Source: Rathayibacter sp. VKM Ac-2759 | GTDB taxonomy: Bacteria > Actinomycetota > Actinomycetes > Actinomycetales > Microbacteriaceae | Assembly: GCF_009834225.1 (NCBI RefSeq) | Contig: NZ_CP047176.1 | Span: 1,674,001 to 1,738,000 of the forward strand | Reading direction: 5' to 3' | DNA length: 64,000 nt | Part shown: piece by piece, positions 38,599 to 47,761 of the stretch | Position numbering within the stretch: the stretch's first letter is position 1 | Layout of the letters: each line of letters begins with the position of its first letter | Notes under the pieces: model-generated | What the model was told of the DNA's origin: nothing | The model's input: only the letters and a program-made list of their open reading frames with translations | Database searches by the model: none | Program-made: the position numbers and the translations under genes

Positions 38599-39903
38599 AT
38601 GATCCAGACTCTCGACCTCCGGGGCCGTCGTCCGTCCGCGACCGAACTGCTCGCTCTCGTCCCCCGCAATCCGGGCACCAGCGCGAACGTGGGGCCGATC
38701 GTCGCCGAGCTGATCGCCGACGTCCGCGCCCGCGGTGCGGAGGCGCTGCTCGAGCAGTCCGAGCGCCTCGACGGAGTCCGCCCGCCGCACCTGCGCGTTC
38801 CCGCCGAGCACATCGCCGACGCCGTCCGCGACCTCGACCCGGCGATCCGCCGCGCCCTCGAGGAGGCCATCGACCGGGTCCGCCGGGCGAGCGCCGCGCA
38901 GATCCCACCCGCCCGCACCACGCGCCTGGACGACGGGGCCACCGTCACCCAGCGGTGGCAGCCGGTCGGGCGCGCCGGCCTCTACGTCCCGGGCGGCAAG
39001 GCCGTCTACCCCTCGAGCGTGATCATGAACGCCGTCCCCGCGCAGGCGGCCGGAGTCGCCTCCGTGGCGATCACCTCGCCCCCGCAGAAGGCGTTCGGCG
39101 GCAGCGTGCACCCGACGATCCTCGCGGCCGCCGGTCTCCTCGGCGTCGACGAGGTCTACGCCGCCGGGGGAGCGGGTGCCGTCGCGGCCCTCGCCTACGG
39201 CGTCGACTCGATCGGCCTCGAGCCGGTCAACATCGTCACCGGTCCCGGCAACGTCTGGGTGACGACCGCGAAGCGCCAGGTGCTCGGCCAGGTCGGCATC
39301 GACTCCGAGGCCGGGCCCACCGAGATCCTCGTGATCGCCGACTCCTCCGCCGACCCGCGACTGGTCGCCGCCGACCTGATCAGCCAGGCCGAGCACGACG
39401 AGTCCGCCTCGGTCGTGCTCGTCACGGACGACATCGACCTGGCCCGCGCCGTCGAGCGCGAGGTGGAGGAGCAGGCGGCCCGCACGCACCACGCCGAGCG
39501 CGTGGCGATCGCCCTCGGCGGGCCGCAGTCGGCCCTCGTGATCGTCGACGACCTCGACATCGCCTGCGCCTTCAGCGACGCCTACGGCCCCGAGCACCTC
39601 GAGCTGCACACCGTCGACCCGGAGGCGACCGCCGAGCGGATCCACGACGCCGGCGCGATCTTCCTCGGCCCCACCTCGCCCGTGAGCCTCGGCGACTACC
39701 TGGCCGGCTCGAACCACGTCCTGCCGACCCTCGGTCAGGCGCGCTTCTCGTCCGGACTCGGCGCCTACACGTTCCTCCGCCCGCAGCAGCTGATCTCGTA
39801 CGACCGCGCAGCCCTCGAGCGCGTCGCCCCGCACATCCGCGCGCTCAGCGACGCCGAGGCGCTGCCCGCGCACGGCGATGCGGTCGACGCTCGCTTCGCC
39901 TGA
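38599..39903 (+). CDS. hisD: Histidinol dehydrogenase
   Basis: Zinc enzyme for the last two steps of histidine synthesis, L-histidinol to L-histidine with NAD (434 aa). RWQPVGRAGLYVPGGKA, GPGNVWVTTAKR, DSEAGPTEILVIAD, the metal/base region SQAEHDESASVVLV and YGPEHLEL are diagnostic. In many actinobacteria hisD opens the his operon, but here nrdR follows and no other his gene is in the window. Confidence 0.95.
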   Translation: MIQTLDLRGRRPSATELLALVPRNPGTSANVGPIVAELIADVRARGAEALLEQSERLDGVRPPHLRVPAEHIADAVRDLDPAIRRALEEAIDRVRRASAAQIPPARTTRLDDGATVTQRWQPVGRAGLYVPGGKAVYPSSVIMNAVPAQAAGVASVAITSPPQKAFGGSVHPTILAAAGLLGVDEVYAAGGAGAVAALAYGVDSIGLEPVNIVTGPGNVWVTTAKRQVLGQVGIDSEAGPTEILVIADSSADPRLVAADLISQAEHDESASVVLVTDDIDLARAVEREVEEQAARTHHAERVAIALGGPQSALVIVDDLDIACAFSDAYGPEHLELHTVDPEATAERIHDAGAIFLGPTSPVSLGDYLAGSNHVLPTLGQARFSSGLGAYTFLRPQQLISYDRAALERVAPHIRALSDAEALPAHGDAVDARFA

Positions 39904-39921
39904 CCTCGAGAGGCCCTTCCG

Positions 39922-40398
39922 ATGTTCTGCCCCTTCTGCCGGCACCCCGACTCGCGGGTCATCGACTCGCGCACGAGTGACGACGGCCTGTCGATCCGCC
40001 GCCGCCGCCAGTGCCCCGCGTGCGGCCGGCGCTTCTCGACCACCGAGACCGCCAGCCTCGTCGTGATCAAGCGCAGCGGAGTCGTCGAGCCCTTCAGCCG
40101 CGAGAAGATCGTGAGCGGAGTGCGCAAGGCGTGCCAGGGCAGGCCGGTCACCGACTCCGATCTCGCCGTCCTCGCGCAGCGGGTCGAGGAGAGCATCCGC
40201 TCGACCGGCGCGTCGCAGATCGACGCGAACGACATCGGCCTCGCGATCCTCCCGCCGCTGCGCGAGCTCGACGAGGTCGCGTACCTGCGGTTCGCCAGCG
40301 TCTACCAGGCGTTCGACTCGCTAGACGACTTCGAATCGGCCATCCTGCTGCTCCGCGCCGAGCGCGCCGGCGTCGCCCCGAGCGCGGACGAGGTCTGA
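39922..40398 (+). CDS. nrdR: Transcriptional repressor NrdR
   Basis: Repressor of ribonucleotide reductase genes (158 aa). N-terminal zinc ribbon C3-x2-C6 and C31-x2-C34, then an ATP-cone domain (about 46-136) with [17 protein letters not shown], which senses ATP/dATP. Starts 19 bases after hisD with GAGAGG upstream. No NrdR box pair is evident in this window; its reductase targets lie elsewhere. Confidence 0.95.
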   Translation: MFCPFCRHPDSRVIDSRTSDDGLSIRRRRQCPACGRRFSTTETASLVVIKRSGVVEPFSREKIVSGVRKACQGRPVTDSDLAVLAQRVEESIRSTGASQIDANDIGLAILPPLRELDEVAYLRFASVYQAFDSLDDFESAILLLRAERAGVAPSADEV

Positions 40399-40403
40399 TC
40401 GCC

Positions 40404-41435
40404 GTGTACCCGCTGCTGTTCTCGACCGTCCTCCGCCGGATCGATCCGGAGCGTGCCCACCACCTCGCGTTCCCGGTCATCCGGGCGCTCGGAGTCGTCG
40501 CGCCGCTCGTGCGCCGCCTCACGGTGCCGCGCGAAGACCTCTCCGTCGAGACGCTCGGCCTGCGCTTCGAGACGCCCTTCGGAGTCGCCGCAGGCTTCGA
40601 CAAGGACGCGACCGCCGTCCTCGGGCTCGGGGCGCTCGGGTTCGGCCACGTCGAGGTCGGCACGCTCACCGCGCAGGCGCAGCCCGGCAACGACCGGCCC
40701 CGCCTCTTCCGCCTCATCGCCGATCGCGCCGTGATCAACCGGATGGGATTCAACAACCACGGGGCCCGTGCCGCCGCGGGGCGTCTCGCCCGCCTCCGCA
40801 ACGCCCGCCGGCGCCCGGTGATCGGCGTGAACATCGGCAAGAGCCGCGTGGTCGCCGTCGACGACGCGGTCGAGGACTACCTGATCAGCGCGCGGATGCT
40901 CGCGCCGCTCGCCGACTACCTGGTCGTCAACGTGAGCTCGCCCAACACGCCGGGCCTTCGCGGACTGCAGGAGATCGACAAGCTCGAACCCCTGCTGTCC
41001 GCCGTGAAGGACGCGGCCGACACCACTCCGCTGCTCGTGAAGATCGCCCCCGACCTCTCGGACGACGAGGTCGCGCGCGTCGCCGGGCTCGCGGTGCGCC
41101 TCGGGCTCGACGGCATCATCGCCACCAACACGACGCTCTCCCGCGACGGTCTGCAGACCGATCCCGCGGTCGTCGAGCGCGCCGGAGCCGGCGGACTCTC
41201 GGGCGCGCCCCTCGCCGCCCGCTCGCTCGAGGTCCTGCACCTCATCCGCGCCGTCGTCCCGGCCTCGTTCTGCGTCGTCTCGGTCGGTGGAGTCGAGACC
41301 GCCGCTGACGTCCAGGCCCGCCTCGACGCCGGCGCCACCCTCGTCCAGGGCTACACCGCCTTCATCTACCGCGGGCCCCTCTGGGGACGTGCCGTCAACC
41401 GGGGGCTGCGCGAACTCCGCGGCGCCGTGCGCTGA
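40404..41435 (+). CDS. pyrD: Dihydroorotate dehydrogenase, quinone type
   Basis: Class 2 membrane-associated flavoenzyme of pyrimidine synthesis (343 aa), oxidising dihydroorotate with quinone. An N-terminal amphipathic helical part (about 1-40) typical of class 2 precedes the barrel: GFDKDATAVLGLGALGFGHVEVG, NRMGFNNHGA, VNVSSPNTPGLR with the catalytic Ser, NTTLSRDGL and GGLSGAPLAARS. GTG start 6 bases after nrdR, weak ribosome site. Ends the hisD-nrdR-pyrD run. Confidence 0.94.
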   Translation: MYPLLFSTVLRRIDPERAHHLAFPVIRALGVVAPLVRRLTVPREDLSVETLGLRFETPFGVAAGFDKDATAVLGLGALGFGHVEVGTLTAQAQPGNDRPRLFRLIADRAVINRMGFNNHGARAAAGRLARLRNARRRPVIGVNIGKSRVVAVDDAVEDYLISARMLAPLADYLVVNVSSPNTPGLRGLQEIDKLEPLLSAVKDAADTTPLLVKIAPDLSDDEVARVAGLAVRLGLDGIIATNTTLSRDGLQTDPAVVERAGAGGLSGAPLAARSLEVLHLIRAVVPASFCVVSVGGVETAADVQARLDAGATLVQGYTAFIYRGPLWGRAVNRGLRELRGAVR

Positions 41436-41696
41436 GTCCGTCCCCGCCGCTGGCACGCGAATCCCTGGTTCGGCTCGCTGAACGACGCTGATACGGAGTC
41501 TCCGGACCGAGCGGGAGTCGGTACCCGCTTTCCGCGACCGGGGCCCGTCGGGCGCTCAGCCGTCGTCAGCGGTTCATCGAGCGGAGAAGCCGCTTCGCGT
41601 CGGCTTCCGCTCAGGGGAACGGCCCCCGCAGCTGCACGACGGCTCGCTCCCGAGCATCGGGCGGACGGACCTGCACGGAGCGAGGTGCAGCCGAAC
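41436..41696. other. Gene-free stretch after pyrD
   Basis: No gene. GCGAATCCC near 41457 after GCTGGCAC looks like half of the GAATCGC palindrome, with no partner arm. Several short inverted repeats occur (for example GAAGCCGCTTC-type around 41586-41597), but nothing I can assign. Confidence 0.4.
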
Positions 41697-41820
41697 GCCG
41701 GAATGGCGTGCCAGCGATTCCGGCCGGGTGGTCACAGGACCGGAATCGCCTGCCAGCGATTCCGGCCGGGCGGTCGCAGGACGCTCTGTGGAACGCGACG
41801 ACCTCCGCGAGCCGACCGCG
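41697..41820 (-). repeat. 3'-end composite element, copy E, with a duplicated palindrome
   Basis: Minus strand, starting directly after the DUF3043 gene's hairpins: CGCGGTCGGCTC, GTCGTCGCG, CAGAGCGTCCTGCG, then the palindrome module twice, 42-43 bp apart. The inner copy is intact (41743-41749 with 41756-41762); the outer one (41701-41707 with 41714-41720) has one arm changed to GAATGGC. Here the flanks of the palindrome are CCGG and not the CGAACGGG of copies A-D. Confidence 0.75.
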
Positions 41821-41870
41821 CTGAGGGCGGCAGGGACGCCCTCAGGCTGATCGCGGCTCCGCCGCGATCA
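41821..41870 (-). terminator. Double hairpin at the end of the DUF3043 gene
   Basis: Hairpin 1: 41848-41857 with 41861-41870, 10 bp, includes the stop codon. Hairpin 2: 41821-41829 with 41837-41845, 9 bp. Composite copy E follows on the minus strand without a gap. Confidence 0.6.
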
Positions 41871-42437
41871 GGACGGGTACTGCCGGCGCTTGACCTGGGG
41901 CTTCGGGAGGCGCATGACGCGGAGCTGGAGGGCGCGCATCGCGGCGTACCAGCGGATGCCCTTCTCGACCTTGTCGGCTCCGTAGCGCTCGGCCAGCTTC
42001 TTGCGCAGGCGGATGCCGAGCAGGATGCAGTCGATGACCGCGAGGAGGAAGAAGAGCCAGAGGATGACGAGCGTCGCGTACTGCAGCTCGGGCTGCGGGA
42101 AGAAGCTCAGCAGCAGCACGACGACCATGACCGGGATGAGGAACTCGCCGAGGCTGAAGCGCGCGTCCACCCAGTCGCGGACGAACTTGCGCTGAGGGCC
42201 CTTGTCGCGCAGCGGAAGGTAGCGCTGGTCGCCGGCGGCCATGCCCACGCGGGCCTGCTCGCGCTGGACGGCGGCCTTCTCGCGGGCGTCGCGGGCGGCC
42301 TGCTTGCGGTCCGTGACGACGAGGGGGCGCTTGCGGGCCAGCTCCTGCTCGCGACGCGTCGGCGTCGGCCGGCCCTTGCCGGACGCAGCGGGGGTCGCGT
42401 CGTCGGGGCTGTCGGTTGCGATCGGGGGCTTGGCCAC
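41868..42437 (-). CDS. DUF3043 membrane protein
   Basis: Actinobacteria-specific protein of unknown function (189 aa). The first 65 residues are highly charged (KRPLVVTDRKQAARDAREKA), then GDQRYLPLRDKGPQRKFVRDWVDARF, the family hallmark, two transmembrane helices (about 98-117 and 121-142), and a basic C-terminal tail with YGADKVEKGIRWYAAMRALQLR. GTG start with AGGA upstream. Divergent from the dipeptidase gene across 44 bp. Confidence 0.85.
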   Translation of the reverse strand: MAKPPIATDSPDDATPAASGKGRPTPTRREQELARKRPLVVTDRKQAARDAREKAAVQREQARVGMAAGDQRYLPLRDKGPQRKFVRDWVDARFSLGEFLIPVMVVVLLLSFFPQPELQYATLVILWLFFLLAVIDCILLGIRLRKKLAERYGADKVEKGIRWYAAMRALQLRVMRLPKPQVKRRQYPS

Positions 42438-42468
42438 GGGGAACGTCCTTGGTATCGAGGGAGTTTCC

Positions 42469-42474
42469 TAAGAT
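42469..42474 (+). promoter_or_regulatory. -10 box TAAGAT of the dipeptidase gene, leaderless
   Basis: TAAGAT, then 7 nt, then the ATG at 42482; no Shine-Dalgarno. Confidence 0.5.
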
Positions 42475-42481
42475 TACCTCC

Positions 42482-43903
42482 ATGGTCCACGACGCTCCGA
42501 CTCCGCCGTCCACACTCTCCGCCGACGAGGAGGCGGTGCTCGCCGCCGTCCGCGACGACCTGCCCCGCTCGCTCGCCGAGCTCGGCCGGCTCGTGCGCAT
42601 CCCCTCCGTCTCCTGGGACGGCTTCGACGCCACGCGGGTGGCCGCCAGCGCCGAGGCGATCGCCGAGCTGGCACGCGAGACCGGTGCCTTCGACGACGTG
42701 TCGATCCGCCGCTCGACCATCGGCGACTCCGGAGTCCTGGGCCAGCCCGCGGTGCTCGCGACCCGTGCCGCCCGCAACGGTGCGCCCACGGTCCTCCTCT
42801 ACGCGCACCACGACGTGCAGCCGCAGGGAGCCGAGTCGTCGTGGGACACCCCTCCGTTCGAGCCGACCGTGCGGGGCGACCGTCTCTACGGGCGCGGTGC
42901 CGCCGACGACAAGGCCGGGGTCGTCTCGCACCTCGCCGCGGTGCGGGCGCTGCGCGAGGTGGCGGGCGAGGATCACGACCTCGGGCTCGTTCTCTTCATC
43001 GAGGGCGAGGAGGAGTTCGGCTCGCGCTCGTTCCCGACCTTCCTCCGCGAGCACCACGACGCGCTGCGCGCCGACGTGATCGTCGTGGCCGACAGCGACA
43101 ACTGGGACATCGACACTCCGTCGCTCACGGTGGGTCTGCGCGGCAACGTCACCTTCACCCTCAACGTCCGCACGCTCGACCACGCGTCGCACTCGGGCAT
43201 GCTCGGCGGTGCGGTCCCGGACGCGATGCTCGCGACCCTCCGCCTGCTCTCGACGCTCTGGACCGAGACGGGCGCCGTCGCGGTCGAGGGCCTCACCGAG
43301 CACGACGGTGCCGTGCCGGACGTCGAGGAGGCCGAGTTCCGGCGGGACGCGGGAGTCCTGGAGGGCGTGTCCCTGATCGGGGGCGGGCCGATCCTCTCGC
43401 GCGTCTGGTCGAAGCCGTCGATCACGGTGACCGGCATCGACGCGCCGAGCGTCGTCGACGCGTCGAACACGCTCAGCCCGGCGATCACCGTCAAGATCAG
43501 CGCCCGGATCGCTCCCGGTCAGGCCGCGCCGGAGGGCTTCGCCGCTCTCGAGCGCCACCTGCGCGCGCACGCGCCGTTCGGTGCCCACCTCGAGATCGAC
43601 GACGTCGACACGGGGGAGCCCTTCCTCGTCGACACCTCGGGCTGGGCCGTCGGACTCGTGAAGGACGCGATGGCCGACGCCTGGGGGCGCGACGCCCTCG
43701 AGACGAGCGCGGGAGGCAGCATCCCCTTCATCGCCGACCTCGTCCGCGAGTTCCCGGCCGCGCAGATCCTCGTCACCGGAGTGGAGGACCCCGACTCGCG
43801 GGCGCACAGCCCGAACGAGTCGCTGCACCTCGGAGTCTTCAAGCGGGCCGCGCAGACGGAGGCGCTGTTCCTCCTCCGTGCGGCCGCGCACCGCGACGAG
43901 TGA
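42482..43903 (+). CDS. M20-family dipeptidase
   Basis: Zinc aminoacyl-peptidase of the M20 family (473 aa). The metal site shows YAHHDVQPQG, GRGAADDKAGVVSH, EGEEEFGSRS and the late HSPNESLHLG; the dimerisation domain is inserted between (about 190-330). Closest in layout to the actinobacterial DapE/ArgE-like dipeptidases (Rv2522c type); real substrate unknown. The frame is open upstream, but the ATG at 42482 fits the leaderless pattern and family start. Divergent from DUF3043. Confidence 0.9.
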   Translation: MVHDAPTPPSTLSADEEAVLAAVRDDLPRSLAELGRLVRIPSVSWDGFDATRVAASAEAIAELARETGAFDDVSIRRSTIGDSGVLGQPAVLATRAARNGAPTVLLYAHHDVQPQGAESSWDTPPFEPTVRGDRLYGRGAADDKAGVVSHLAAVRALREVAGEDHDLGLVLFIEGEEEFGSRSFPTFLREHHDALRADVIVVADSDNWDIDTPSLTVGLRGNVTFTLNVRTLDHASHSGMLGGAVPDAMLATLRLLSTLWTETGAVAVEGLTEHDGAVPDVEEAEFRRDAGVLEGVSLIGGGPILSRVWSKPSITVTGIDAPSVVDASNTLSPAITVKISARIAPGQAAPEGFAALERHLRAHAPFGAHLEIDDVDTGEPFLVDTSGWAVGLVKDAMADAWGRDALETSAGGSIPFIADLVREFPAAQILVTGVEDPDSRAHSPNESLHLGVFKRAAQTEALFLLRAAAHRDE

Positions 43904-43999
43904 GTCACCGGATCCGGAATACCCGGGTCCGTCCGCCGGTTGCCACCGTAGAATCGGAGGCTCACGCCGTCCGATCCGGCCCGTTCCCCGAGGAGTGAC

Positions 44000-44371
44000 A
44001 TGTCCGACACGACACTGACAGCCGAGACGACGCCCGCGACCAGCGCGCACGGCGTCTCGATGACCGAGACGGCCGCGGCCAAGGTGAAGAGCCTCCTCCA
44101 GCAGGAGGGCCGCGACGACCTGCGCCTGCGCGTCGCCGTCCAGCCCGGCGGCTGCTCCGGTCTCATCTACCAGCTCTACTTCGACGAGCGCACGCTCGAC
44201 AACGACGCGGTGGTCGAGTTCGAGGGCGTCGGCCTCGTGGTCGACAAGATGAGCGTCCCCTACCTCGACGGCGCCTCGATCGACTTCGAGGACACCATCC
44301 AGAAGCAGGGCTTCACGATCGACAACCCGAACGCCCAGGGCAGCTGCGCCTGCGGCGACAGCTTCCACTGA
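44000..44371 (+). CDS. erpA: A-type iron-sulfur cluster carrier (ErpA/HesB)
   Basis: Carries Fe-S clusters to target proteins (123 aa). The three ligand cysteines are C52 in GGCSGLIYQL and C116 and C118 in GSCACGDSFH. The first 18 residues are a Thr/Ala-rich extension. ATG with AGGAG 5 nt upstream; TAGAAT at 43949 is a likely -10. It lies directly upstream of the cytochrome oxidase genes, which fits the need for Fe-S in the Rieske protein of the same respiratory chain, and the same neighbourhood is common in actinobacteria. Confidence 0.92.
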   Translation: MSDTTLTAETTPATSAHGVSMTETAAAKVKSLLQQEGRDDLRLRVAVQPGGCSGLIYQLYFDERTLDNDAVVEFEGVGLVVDKMSVPYLDGASIDFEDTIQKQGFTIDNPNAQGSCACGDSFH

Positions 44372-44394
44372 TCGGCGACACGCCGCACGGATCA

Positions 44395-44433
44395 CGGCGC
44401 CCGACAGCCCCCTCGAGGGGCCGTCGGGCGCCG
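44395..44433 (+). terminator. Hairpin terminator after erpA
   Basis: Eleven-base perfect outer stem (44395-44405 with 44423-44433) and an inner stem with TCGA loop; followed by TTCGTCG only. Confidence 0.7.
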
Positions 44434-44507
44434 TTCGTCGTCCCTGCCACTGCGAGCCCCGGGCGTCAAGAGCGGGCTCGTTGCACCGGGGTCCGGGACC
44501 GGCAGAG

Positions 44508-44530
44508 TAGACTAACGACGGTCTAATACA
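44508..44530 (+). promoter_or_regulatory. ctaC promoter region
   Basis: Two -10-like boxes, TAGACT (44508-44513) and TAATAC (44525-44530), lie 42-64 bases ahead of the ctaC GTG; TTGCAC at 44481 could act as -35 but its spacing to the first box is 21 bp. The start has AAAGG upstream. Confidence 0.4.
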
Positions 44531-44571
44531 GTTTCGTGTGAACTGGTCCCCAGTCTTCCGAAAGGTCACCG

Positions 44572-45456
44572 GTGCGCTTCAATCGCCGTATCCGCAGATG
44601 GGTCGCTGCCCCCGTCGCAGGAGCCCTCGCCCTCGTTCTCGCGGGCTGCACGCAGGAGCAGCTCCAGGGCTGGCTCCCCACCGAACCCGGGACGACGAAC
44701 CACGTCGACCGCGTCATCGGACTCTGGGTCACCTCCTGGATCGTCCTGCTGGCGGTCGGTGTGATCACGTGGGGTCTCACCATCTGGGCGGTCGTCGTCT
44801 ACCGCCGCCGGAAGGGCCAGACCGGCCTTCCCGTGCAGCTGCGGTACAACATGCCGATCGAGATCTTCTACACGATCGTGCCCCTCATCCTCGTGATCGG
44901 CTTCTTCGCCTTCACCGCGCGCGACCAGGCCGCCATCGAGCAGCCCTACGACGACCCCGACGAGACCATCCAGGTCTACGGCAAGCAGTGGGCGTGGGAC
45001 TTCAACTACGTCGACGAGGACGTCTACTCCGCCGGCATCCAGGGCCAGTACGAGGGAGGCGGCGACGCCGCCGGTTCGCTCGTCGAGTCCGAGGTGCCGA
45101 CCCTCTACCTGCCCGTCGGCAAGAAGATCACGATCCAGCTCGATGCTCGCGACGTGATCCACTCCTTCTGGGTCGTGGACTTCCTCTACAAGAAGGACAT
45201 GATCCCCGGCAAGACGAACTTCATGTACGTCACGCCGCTCAAGGAGGGGACCTACGCCGGCAAGTGCGCCGAGCTCTGCGGCGAGTACCACTCCGCGATG
45301 CTCTTCAACGTGAAGGTCGTCTCCGAGGGCGAGTACGAGGACTACATCCAGTCGCTGCGCGACGCGGGCCAGACCGGCCAGCTCGGCGCGGAGTACGACC
45401 GCAACAGCAACCTGCCCGGCACCGACGCGCCGGTCCGCACCGAGAACGAGGAGTAA
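44572..45456 (+). CDS. ctaC: Cytochrome c oxidase subunit II
   Basis: CuA-bearing subunit of the aa3 oxidase (294 aa). Lipoprotein signal peptide with lipobox LVLAGC (C26), two transmembrane helices (about 50-72 and 96-117), then the cupredoxin domain with YGKQWAWDFNY and the CuA site CAELCGEYHSAM plus the earlier His in DVIHSFWV. A region near residues 155-170 rich in Gly/Ala/Glu is an actinobacterial insertion that faces the bc1 complex in supercomplexes. First gene of ctaC-ctaD-ctaF. Confidence 0.95.
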   Translation: MRFNRRIRRWVAAPVAGALALVLAGCTQEQLQGWLPTEPGTTNHVDRVIGLWVTSWIVLLAVGVITWGLTIWAVVVYRRRKGQTGLPVQLRYNMPIEIFYTIVPLILVIGFFAFTARDQAAIEQPYDDPDETIQVYGKQWAWDFNYVDEDVYSAGIQGQYEGGGDAAGSLVESEVPTLYLPVGKKITIQLDARDVIHSFWVVDFLYKKDMIPGKTNFMYVTPLKEGTYAGKCAELCGEYHSAMLFNVKVVSEGEYEDYIQSLRDAGQTGQLGAEYDRNSNLPGTDAPVRTENEE

Positions 45457-45462
45457 GGGAGC

Positions 45463-47187
45463 ATGAGCACCGCGACAGCACCCGCACCGTCCCGCGCGTT
45501 CGGTACACCACCGGTCGAGCGCAAGGCGAACGTCCTCGTTCGCTGGATGACGTCCACCGACCACAAGGTCATCGGGTACATGTACCTGATCACCTCGTTC
45601 ATCTACTTCTGCATCGCGGGAGTGATGGCCCTGGTCATCCGCGCGCAGCTCTTCGAGCCCGGCCTCGCCGTGGTCGAGACGCGCGAGCAGTACAACCAGC
45701 TCTTCACGATGCACGGCACGATCATGCTGCTGATGTTCGCGACGCCGCTCTTCGCCGGCTTCGCCAACGTGCTGATGCCGCTGCAGATCGGCGCCCCCGA
45801 CGTCGCCTTCCCGCGCCTCAACGCGTTCGCCTACTGGCTCTACAGCTTCGGCTCGCTCATCGCGGTCGCCGGCTTCGTCACCCCCCAGGGAGCGGCGTCC
45901 TTCGGCTGGTTCGCCTACGCGCCTCTGTCGAGCACGACGTTCTCACCGGGCCTCGGCGGCAATCTCTGGGTCTTCGGGCTCGCGCTCTCGGGCTTCGGCA
46001 CGATCCTCGGCGCCGTGAACTTCATCACGACGATCATCACGATGCGCGCGCCGGGCATGACCATGTTCCGCATGCCGATCTTCACGTGGAACATCCTCGT
46101 GACGTCGATCCTCGTCCTGCTGGCCTTCCCCGTCCTCGCCGCCGCGATGTTCGCCCTCGGGGCCGACCGCGTGTTCGACGCGCACATCTACGACGCGGCC
46201 AACGGCGGCGTGCTGCTCTGGCAGCACCTGTTCTGGTTCTTCGGCCACCCCGAGGTGTACATCATCGCGCTGCCGTTCTTCGGCATCGTGTCCGAGGTCT
46301 TCCCGGTGTTCAGCCGCAAGCCGATCTTCGGGTACAAGACGCTGATCTACGCGACGATCGCGATCGCGGCCCTCTCGGTCACCGTCTGGGCGCACCACAT
46401 GTACGTGACCGGCTCGGTCCTCCTGCCGTTCTTCTCGCTGATGACGATGCTCATCGCGGTTCCGACCGGCGTGAAGATCTTCAACTGGATCGGCACGATG
46501 TGGCGCGGATCGGTGACCTTCGAGACCCCGATGATCTGGGCGATCGGCTTCCTGATCACCTTCACCTTCGGCGGCCTCACCGGCGTCATCCTCGCCTCGC
46601 CCCCGCTCGACTTCCACGTCTCCGACTCCTACTTCGTCGTGGCGCACTTCCACTACGTCGTCTTCGGAACCGTCGTCTTCGCGATGTTCTCGGGCTTCTA
46701 CTTCTGGTGGCCCAAGTGGACCGGCAAGATGCTGAACGAGACGCTGGGCAAGTGGCACTTCTGGCTGCTCTTCATCGGCTTCCACACCACGTTCCTCATC
46801 CAGCACTGGCTCGGCGTCGTGGGCATGCCCCGTCGCTACGCCAGCTACCTTCCTGAGGACGGCTTCACCTGGATGAACCAGCTGTCGACCATCGGAGCGA
46901 TGATCCTCGCGGTCTCGCTGATCCCGTTCTTCCTCAACGTGTACATCACGGCACGGAAGGCGCCGAAGGTCACCGTGAACGACCCGTGGGGCTTCTCGCG
47001 GTCGCTCGAGTGGGCGACCTCCTGCCCGCCGCCCCGGCACAACTTCACGTCGATCCCGCGCATCCGCAGCGAGGCTCCGGCCTTCGACCTCAACCACCCC
47101 GAGGCCGGCATCCCCGTCGGAATCGGTCCGGCCAAGGATGCGCCCGACGCCCCCACGTACGACAAGTCCGAAGGCACGGTGAAGTAG
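45463..47187 (+). CDS. ctaD: Cytochrome c oxidase subunit I
   Basis: Catalytic subunit of aa3 oxidase (574 aa, twelve helices) with heme a, heme a3 and CuB. Ligand motifs: [12 protein letters not shown] (heme a), [19 protein letters not shown] (CuB His and the Tyr cross-link), WAHHMYVTG, and HFHYVVFG for heme a3/a. The C-terminal cytoplasmic tail (about 520-574) is long and Pro-rich. ATG six bases after ctaC. Confidence 0.97.
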   Translation: MSTATAPAPSRAFGTPPVERKANVLVRWMTSTDHKVIGYMYLITSFIYFCIAGVMALVIRAQLFEPGLAVVETREQYNQLFTMHGTIMLLMFATPLFAGFANVLMPLQIGAPDVAFPRLNAFAYWLYSFGSLIAVAGFVTPQGAASFGWFAYAPLSSTTFSPGLGGNLWVFGLALSGFGTILGAVNFITTIITMRAPGMTMFRMPIFTWNILVTSILVLLAFPVLAAAMFALGADRVFDAHIYDAANGGVLLWQHLFWFFGHPEVYIIALPFFGIVSEVFPVFSRKPIFGYKTLIYATIAIAALSVTVWAHHMYVTGSVLLPFFSLMTMLIAVPTGVKIFNWIGTMWRGSVTFETPMIWAIGFLITFTFGGLTGVILASPPLDFHVSDSYFVVAHFHYVVFGTVVFAMFSGFYFWWPKWTGKMLNETLGKWHFWLLFIGFHTTFLIQHWLGVVGMPRRYASYLPEDGFTWMNQLSTIGAMILAVSLIPFFLNVYITARKAPKVTVNDPWGFSRSLEWATSCPPPRHNFTSIPRIRSEAPAFDLNHPEAGIPVGIGPAKDAPDAPTYDKSEGTVK

Positions 47188-47191
47188 GGCC

Positions 47192-47608
47192 ATGCGCGCG
47201 AACGTCAATCTCTTCTGGCTGCTGGCAGGCTTCTTCCTCCTCGCCGACGCCATCTACGTCACCTGGTCCCTGATCGACACCGGTCAGGTGGAGTGGGTCG
47301 GCACCGTGGGCATCGCGCTCTCGGCGGTGCTGGGCGCGTTCATCGCGTTCTACGTCGGCCGCGTGCACAAGGCGCAGGGCGCCGAGCTGCCCGAGGACCG
47401 CCTGGACGCGGACATCGACGACGGCGACCCCGAGCTGGGCTTCTTCAGCCCGTGGAGCTGGTGGCCGCTGATCCTCGGCGGGTCCGCTGCGCTGGCCTTC
47501 CTCGGCCTCGCAGTCGGCTTCTGGATCACCTACATCGCGGTCGGGCTGTTCCTCGTCGCGATCGCCGGCTGGGTCTACGAGTACTACCGCGGGTACTTCG
47601 CCCGCTAG
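47192..47608 (+). CDS. ctaF: Cytochrome c oxidase subunit IV, actinobacterial
   Basis: Small accessory subunit (138 aa) unique to actinobacterial aa3 oxidases. Four hydrophobic helices in two pairs (about 7-25, 35-55, 87-105, 108-127) separated by an acidic loop DADIDDGDPELGFFSPWSWWP, which is the family signature, and an ending EYYRGYFAR. Starts four bases after ctaD. Confidence 0.93.
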   Translation: MRANVNLFWLLAGFFLLADAIYVTWSLIDTGQVEWVGTVGIALSAVLGAFIAFYVGRVHKAQGAELPEDRLDADIDDGDPELGFFSPWSWWPLILGGSAALAFLGLAVGFWITYIAVGLFLVAIAGWVYEYYRGYFAR

Positions 47609-47627
47609 ACACGACGCACGGCCTCGA

Positions 47628-47666
47628 GGGCCGGGTGCGGAGGATCCACTCCTCTGCACCCGGCCC
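47628..47666 (+). terminator. Hairpin terminator after ctaF
   Basis: Eleven-base perfect stem (47628-47638 with 47656-47666) plus an inner GAGG/CCTC pair; followed by TTCGTGGTTT. Confidence 0.75.
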
Positions 47667-47749
47667 TTCGTGGTTTCCGCCGCGGCGACTGCTCCGGGGC
47701 GCGGACTCCGACGGGCGCATCGGCGGGTGACGGCGGAGGCGGGCCTGAG

Positions 47750-47755
47750 TAGCCT
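47750..47755 (+). promoter_or_regulatory. -10 box TAGCCT of the VOC gene, leaderless
   Basis: TAGCCT, 6 nt, ATG at 47762. No ribosome site. Confidence 0.5.
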
Positions 47756-47761
47756 CGTCGC

